Below are positions 1 to 4,301 of a stretch of 6,951 nucleotides of DNA, piece after piece. Origin of the DNA: a bacterium (GTDB lineage Bacteria > Electryoneota > Electryoneia > Electryoneales > Electryoneaceae); NCBI GenBank assembly GCA_028278125.1, contig JANQEY010000278.1:1-6951 (forward strand). The letters are read 5' to 3'. Position 1 is the stretch's first letter, and each line of letters begins with the position of its first letter. The position numbers were made by a program, and so were the translations under genes. Under the pieces are notes generated by a model, which saw nothing but the letters and a program-made list of their open reading frames with translations, had not been told where the DNA came from and ran no database searches.

Positions 1-3000
1 ACCAGAGCGGTGGCTCAACTCCATATTCAGGACTCGGCTGTGGAGATTGTCAACTGTAGTGTCACCAATGGGTATCAGGATGGAATTTATATTACCGGTA
101 ATAGTGCAATAAGCATGACATCCTGTCAAATCTCATCAAACAATCAACACGGAATCAATGTCAACAATAGTCAATTAACCATACACTCGTCTGCCATATG
201 GAACAATACCTCCTATGGAATATTCAATTCCACCCCTTTGACGATAACCGAGGCTAATAACAACTTCTGGGGTGATCCAACCGGACCGAGCGGTGAAGGC
301 CCTGGATTAGGCGATGCAGTGAGTGACGGGGTGGATTTTACACCGTGGTTGGACGAGTTTTTCAACTTCTCCGGGGGCATACAGATAAAATCTGTATATC
401 CCGTTCAGGTCACCATCGATCAAGAGTTTAATATAATTGTAACCGCCACAAATCAGGGCGATGATGCCTATTGGGGTGCTATTTCAGTTTCATTTCCAGA
501 TGTGATTCAAAACGGTGTTGAAGCCGAGTTGCTGGACAATGGATCGGACTTCTATCCCGTCTTTTATGGTCCGCATAAAGATCCTCCTAAGAATAAAGTG
601 TACACTTCCAATGGACAGGTAAATGCCCAATACATCTTAGTGGAAATGTCCAAAGAGAACTGGTCTTCCGGACAATCACACACATTGAAATTAAAGGTAA
701 TACCCAAGCAAGCAGGTATCATAAGAGTGAATATCCGCTTTGCGTTGTCAGCGGATAATACCTTTTCAATTGTTGAAAGAGAACCAACTGAATCAAACAG
801 CGATACCATCGACCAACAGCAGGGTTATCCCGTATATCAAAAAACCGTTTCTGTTGACGCTTCTTTTCCGGTCACAAAGTCTTTCAGGTTTAAGGACGGA
901 ATAGTTTATGATTTACATGCTATGCCCACCCAAGCCTTCTGGAACCATCCCGAAAAGCCGTCCGACCTAAACGATTTCGAATCTTTTTATTTAACATATC
1001 AAGGACTTCAAGATCCAATTCCCCGCGAGCAGGCTTTGAAATCGCAAATTCCGGCCGAACTGGCAACTTTCGTTACCCAGTCATCCAGCTGGTACTATAA
1101 CTTTCGGGAATTTGAAAAGGACGATGATATTATCTACACAGGTTCCTATTACCGGCCGATATTAATGGAAACGGCGTTCCTCTTTCACGGTCGCGAAGCC
1201 CGTACCGAATACTATCGACGCTATATTTTAGATGCCATAGCAATGAAGGATTCCCCCCTGGACCATGCCTTCGTTGAAATGGAAAGCGGCGGAGAGAGCT
1301 TTGTGGTTCAGCAGTTGAATCGATTTGATGAAGGTCTGCTCGGTGATGCCGTGCGAAGTTTGAAAAAGGCTTATGACTTGGAGAATAGTATTTGGTCAGG
1401 AGCCATGGATCTCGGGGGTTTTGACAAATCCGGAGATGATGACATCATTGTTCTCTTAAACCAATTGGCCGATGAGGATAATTCCGGCAAAGACTTATTG
1501 CTCGTCCCCGTATTGGATCTATTAAGACGATTTAAAGAGAAACATCCGGATATCGCAGACAGTATTGAAGTAATCAATGAATATGGAGATCTAATAGACC
1601 TGATTGGGTCATCGCTTTACAGCATACATGAAAAAGCAATGACCGAATTGTTGTTGCGGTCATTTTTGAACACCCAACATGATGCACAATTGAGACTTAA
1701 GCTCTTCAAAGATTCCTATCAATACGCTATAGACCACTATGAACCCAATCTTGATCCGGCGATCCATGATGCCATAACCGATTTGGAGAGCTCAATCGGT
1801 GAAGAGTTGAACATTGTAAAAACACATCTTCACGCCTTTTTATCCGAAGTAAGTCTTTTAAATGCCGCTAAATTCATCATGGACCTTAACGATTCAACAG
1901 ATGGCGGGGTAAACAAAATCGTCGGAAAAGTCTCCGTAAGTGCTGTATCATCGATTAACAAAAACGCCGGAAAAAGCTTCAAAAACGCATATGATAACAC
2001 TGCCGGAGCATTAACAGCAGCTTCAGCAGTGATCAATTTCCTTCAACTACTTGATGATCGACTCAATTTTCAGCGTGAGCTTTCTGCAATAATAAGCCTT
2101 CAGGAAATTATCGAGCGCTACAAATTTGAATTCCTTTCAACTTCTCTTTCTGGAGATAACGATGACATACTAGATGCAGAAGATTATACAGAATTCGATA
2201 CCGCTCAAGATCTTGAACTCTATCTGGCATTACGATTGTGTGACAGGGTGCTGCAATATAACATCCCACCGGGTGGAATGGACCTGGCCGAGCAAGCAGC
2301 AAATCTTGCAGTTGGAATTGTTCAGGCGCCGGCAAGCTCTGGAGCAACGATAATAGAACCGGCTGTCTCAATTGGAGACAGCATCATCACCTATCTCAAT
2401 ACTGTATTATTTAAAGAAGGAATTGAATTATTTCGGTCAGAGAGGGATAAAATAAGAATTGAAATGCAGAATCGGTACTTAATGAAAGACTCTGCCACAG
2501 CATCAATTGCTTCCCTCTATCAAGCACCTTTCGTTCCACAACTTCCTCAAATCGATCCGCCACCGGCAGCAACACTCGAAATTCTTCCAATTGCAGATCA
2601 AGTAATCGCTGTGGGTGAAGCATTGACGATACCGATTAGAATTGCAGGAATTCAACCGGGTGATTCCGCCACTATCACCTACTCCGGACTCGTTACCGGC
2701 TCAGGTGAAACCGTATCATACACGGGAAGTGTCGGTGATATAGGATCACACATTATTAATGTATCTGCGGAAAGCACCAGCAGTGGTTCAGACTCTATGA
2801 GTTTTACCGTTGAGGTCATTGGAACTGCTGAGCTGCAGGTCGCCTCAATCGGTTCAGCTAATTTTGGAACCGTTCCGATCGGCTCCAATAAAACATTGGC
2901 ACCATATGAGATTACCAATATTGGAAACGGCGAATTATTGTTACAGATTTCTGTGCAGGCTCCCTTTAGCTTGCTGACCACAGATTTTATCAATCTGGCT

Positions 3001-3969
3001 GAAGGGGAATCCCATATTGCAGTCATCCAATTTCAACCGGAATCCGCATCCGCATATGATTCTGCAATAACCTTTTCAAGCAATATCGGAACGGAAATCA
3101 GGCAATTGACCGGCAGTGGCGAAAATACCGGCATCCCAAACATTTATTTGGAGGGAAACAGCCAAACAATTGATAATGGCGATATGATACCTAAGCCTGC
3201 AAACAGAACGGATTTTGGGTCACAGACAATCGGAGTTGCACCTGTGGTACATAATTTTGAAATTAGCAACAACGGAATCGCTAGCTTAATATTAACCGGC
3301 GACCCGGTAATAGATATCCGTGGTATTCACGCCAGCGATTTTTCTGTAATCTCTCTGCCCCAAACCACCATACCTGCAGACGATTCAACCCAGTTCTCGA
3401 TATCCTTTGCACCTGAGGAGGTTGGTGTCAGAAGCGCAGCCGTATATATCTACTCAAATGATTCGGATCCAAATCCTTATCACTTTGCAATTGGGGGGCA
3501 AGGGCAAACAAATGTTTTAGTGCCACTTGTCAACTCCATTTTAGATCAAACGACAGTTGCAGATTTACCATACACAGGTCCGATTCCTTCATTATCACAA
3601 GGTACGAAACCGCTGACATGGTCCTTGATCAATTACCCTGAAGGAATGGTGATTGATGAGTCGACCGGGGTTGTGTCTTGGCAGATCCCCGTAATTGAGG
3701 GCATCCCTCACACCATAACTATCAGCGCCACGAACCCGGCAGGTTCGGATTATGAAAGTTGGGAGCTCACAGTAAGGTCTTCGCAAGCCCTCTTAGGCGA
3801 TATCGATGGAAATGGCATCGTTGACCTTAGTGATGCAATGATTGCTCTTCAGATGCTGTCAGGCATACCTTATCAAGGAATCAATCCGGAAGCCGATGTG
3901 GACGGAGACGGGATAATTGGCGTCAAAGAAGTAATTTATATCCTGGAAAAGGTAGCAGGTTTCAGATAG
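1..3969 (+). CDS. Large modular surface protein with beta-helix, Ig-like and dockerin-like domains (5' partial)
   Basis: The frame is open from base 1 to the TAG at 3967-3969. The GTG at position 10 is probably internal: the protein begins inside a beta-helix, has no signal peptide, and the three codons before it are also open. Counting GTG as residue 1, the modules are: parallel beta-helix rungs (1-114), a CARDB-like beta-sandwich (about 120-285), a long mainly helical region (about 297-837), a proline-rich linker (840-852), an Ig-like module (855-937), two choice-of-anchor-D/ASH-like modules (941-1038 and 1043-1165), a putative-Ig module (1171-1256), and two dockerin-type calcium loops (1264-1275 and 1296-1307) that end the protein. 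Such proteins are normally exported and act in adhesion, carbohydrate contact or surface assembly. I see no catalytic signature in the modules I recognise, although a beta-helix can carry polysaccharide lyase activity and its main part is missing here. The specific function is unknown. Confidence 0.95.
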   Translation, partial: TRAVAQLHIQDSAVEIVNCSVTNGYQDGIYITGNSAISMTSCQISSNNQHGINVNNSQLTIHSSAIWNNTSYGIFNSTPLTITEANNNFWGDPTGPSGEGPGLGDAVSDGVDFTPWLDEFFNFSGGIQIKSVYPVQVTIDQEFNIIVTATNQGDDAYWGAISVSFPDVIQNGVEAELLDNGSDFYPVFYGPHKDPPKNKVYTSNGQVNAQYILVEMSKENWSSGQSHTLKLKVIPKQAGIIRVNIRFALSADNTFSIVEREPTESNSDTIDQQQGYPVYQKTVSVDASFPVTKSFRFKDGIVYDLHAMPTQAFWNHPEKPSDLNDFESFYLTYQGLQDPIPREQALKSQIPAELATFVTQSSSWYYNFREFEKDDDIIYTGSYYRPILMETAFLFHGREARTEYYRRYILDAIAMKDSPLDHAFVEMESGGESFVVQQLNRFDEGLLGDAVRSLKKAYDLENSIWSGAMDLGGFDKSGDDDIIVLLNQLADEDNSGKDLLLVPVLDLLRRFKEKHPDIADSIEVINEYGDLIDLIGSSLYSIHEKAMTELLLRSFLNTQHDAQLRLKLFKDSYQYAIDHYEPNLDPAIHDAITDLESSIGEELNIVKTHLHAFLSEVSLLNAAKFIMDLNDSTDGGVNKIVGKVSVSAVSSINKNAGKSFKNAYDNTAGALTAASAVINFLQLLDDRLNFQRELSAIISLQEIIERYKFEFLSTSLSGDNDDILDAEDYTEFDTAQDLELYLALRLCDRVLQYNIPPGGMDLAEQAANLAVGIVQAPASSGATIIEPAVSIGDSIITYLNTVLFKEGIELFRSERDKIRIEMQNRYLMKDSATASIASLYQAPFVPQLPQIDPPPAATLEILPIADQVIAVGEALTIPIRIAGIQPGDSATITYSGLVTGSGETVSYTGSVGDIGSHIINVSAESTSSGSDSMSFTVEVIGTAELQVASIGSANFGTVPIGSNKTLAPYEITNIGNGELLLQISVQAPFSLLTTDFINLAEGESHIAVIQFQPESASAYDSAITFSSNIGTEIRQLTGSGENTGIPNIYLEGNSQTIDNGDMIPKPANRTDFGSQTIGVAPVVHNFEISNNGIASLILTGDPVIDIRGIHASDFSVISLPQTTIPADDSTQFSISFAPEEVGVRSAAVYIYSNDSDPNPYHFAIGGQGQTNVLVPLVNSILDQTTVADLPYTGPIPSLSQGTKPLTWSLINYPEGMVIDESTGVVSWQIPVIEGIPHTITISATNPAGSDYESWELTVRSSQALLGDIDGNGIVDLSDAMIALQMLSGIPYQGINPEADVDGDGIIGVKEVIYILEKVAGFR
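10..351 (+). other. Right-handed parallel beta-helix repeats, C-terminal end
   Basis: Residues 11-80 contain about three rungs of 20-25 residues. Each has the pattern of a short beta strand, then N/S-rich turn residues, then a G-I-x-V or G-I-Y-I strand (DGIYITGN, HGINVNNS, YGIFNST). The rungs are followed by NNNFWGDPTGPSGEGPG (83-99) and VDFTPWL (108-114), a closing motif commonly seen after PbH1/NosD-type beta-helices. This shows that the helix ends here and that its main body lies upstream of the window. In the family the fold serves as a carbohydrate-binding or lyase scaffold. No active site can be judged from this fragment. Confidence 0.85.
367..870 (+). other. CARDB-like beta-sandwich module
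   Basis: Residues 120-287 alternate short hydrophobic strands with polar turns and have the sense of a conserved adhesion fold. Examples are the segments YPVQVTIDQEFNIIVTATNQG near 130-150 and SHTLKLKVIPKQAG near 224-237. Strand pairs of this kind are typical of CARDB/DUF11-like domains that space functional modules on surface proteins. The segment ends with DQQQGYPVYQKTVSV (268-282), after which the sequence turns helical. The assignment to a precise family is by pattern only. Confidence 0.5.
898..2520 (+). other. Unrecognised helical domain of about 540 residues
   Basis: Residues 297-837 differ from everything around them. They are rich in charged and leucine-type residues spaced as amphipathic helices, for example LLLVPVLDLLRRFKEKH (497-513), HEKAMTELLLRSFLN and LELYLALRLCDRVLQYN. 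They also include two Gly/Ala-rich hydrophobic stretches, 664-681 (TAGALTAASAVINFLQLL) and 763-801. Aspartate clusters (SGDDDII near 474-480, GDNDDILDAED near 715-725) may bind metal but do not match a full EF-hand. I recognise no family. A scaffold, a protein-interaction domain or a membrane-interacting helical bundle are all possible. Confidence 0.6.
2830..3504 (+). repeat. Tandem choice-of-anchor-D / ASH-like Ig-fold modules
   Basis: Two successive modules share the family pattern FG-x-x-x-I-G-x-x-x-x-x-x-x-I-x-N-x-G followed by a long beta region and an FxPExxxxxxAxIxxxSN-type end. Copy one (residues 941-1038) has NFGTVPIGSN (951-960) and ITNIGNGELLL, then FQPESASAYDSAITFSSN. Copy two (1043-1165) has FGSQTIGVAPVVHNFEISNNG and FAPEEVGVRSAAVYIYSND. 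Each is about 100-120 residues, close to the usual size. They are diverged at the residue level, so the duplication is old. In known proteins these modules are structural spacers in exported proteins. Confidence 0.8.
3520..3777 (+). other. Putative Ig (cadherin-like) module
   Basis: Residues 1171-1256 carry the hallmark of the putative-Ig family: a P-L-x-W-S-L-x-x-x-P-x-G-M-x-I-D core (here PLTWSLINYPEGMVIDESTG), then VSWQIP, then HTITISATNPAGSDYESWELTV. The family is a calcium- or carbohydrate-associated spacer in bacterial surface proteins. Here it lies directly before the terminal dockerin-like pair. Confidence 0.8.
3799..3966 (+). other. C-terminal dockerin-like pair of calcium loops
   Basis: Residues 1264-1319 contain two loop-helix units. 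Loop one, DIDGNGIVDLSD (1264-1275), has the calcium ligands D1, D3, N5 and D12. It is followed by helix AMIALQMLSG. Loop two, DVDGDGIIGVKE (1296-1307), has D1, D3, D5 and E12, followed by VIYILEKVAG. This is the dockerin type I layout of two F-hand motifs, with about 20 residues between the loops. The protein stops two residues after the second helix, as dockerins commonly do. In cellulosomes this module docks to cohesins. Outside them, in environmental proteobacteria, its partner is usually unknown. No cohesin is visible in the window. Confidence 0.85.
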
Positions 3970-4235
3970 GAATCTCAAAATGAGCTGATTTCGTATTAAA
4001 CAGAATTTTACAAAGAGAATGAAAACCTAAGGAATCGTGTCTTTTACTTGTTTTACCGATATTTGTTGTACTGGCCCATAGCCCGATTCCGGCCTCACCA
4101 AGAGTTACGACAAGGCCGAGAATTGGGGAATCATCTTAATTATTCAATGGAACCCTGGAAAGAACTCAGTCTACTGCTGCAAGCTGTAAATGCTACTGGG
4201 TAAATTTTCAATAACCCTAAAGGAAATCTGCAACT
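3970..4235 (+). other. Intergenic region between the two genes
   Basis: These 266 bases hold no convincing gene. Directly after the first gene there is only a four-base stem, CTCA-AAA-TGAG (3974-3984), too weak to call a terminator and without a T-run. No clear sigma-70 or sigma-54 promoter pair stands out, so I cannot say whether the second gene has its own promoter, although the spacing allows one. The segment 4082-4186 reads as PDSGLTKSYDKAENWG and onward, which resembles the opening of some DUF1566 proteins, but a TAG directly precedes it and no start codon is present. Confidence 0.6.
4219..4225 (+). promoter_or_regulatory. Ribosome binding site of the second gene
   Basis: AAAGGAA lies with 11 bases between its AGGA core and the ATG at 4236. 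An in-frame TAA at 4218-4220 lies just upstream, so this ATG is the first possible start in the frame. The spacing is a little long but usable. Confidence 0.6.
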
Positions 4236-4301
4236 ATGAAAATAAAGGTTTTATCGATAGCGGTTATCATAAGCTTTATTTTTATCAGTACAACAACAGC
4301 A
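4236..4301 (+). other. Sec signal peptide
   Basis: Residues 1-22 have two lysines at the N-terminus, about 13 hydrophobic residues, and a small-residue region STTTA before TLWDRG. Cleavage is probably after Ala22. There is no lipobox cysteine, so it is a soluble or surface protein and not a lipoprotein. Confidence 0.85.

Noticed and set aside
2679..3026. Minus-strand open frame of 115 codons opposite the Ig-like modules
   Set aside because: It is a shadow of the coding strand, which carries clear domain patterns here. It has no ribosome binding site or family resemblance.
3974..3984. CTCA-AAA-TGAG hairpin just after the first gene's stop as a terminator
   Set aside because: The stem is only four base pairs and no T-run follows. 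It is far below what an intrinsic terminator needs.
4031..4090. Seven-base inverted repeat GGAATCG ... CGATTCC
   Set aside because: The arms are 46 bases apart with no structured loop or known operator pattern. This is expected by chance in a region of this length.
4000..4203. Open frame of 67 codons plus a stop in the intergenic region, with an ATG only at 4147 (18 residues)
   Set aside because: No ribosome binding site precedes that ATG, the composition is not protein-like, and the product resembles nothing known. It lies in the same frame as the first gene but is separated from it by stops at 3967 and 3997.
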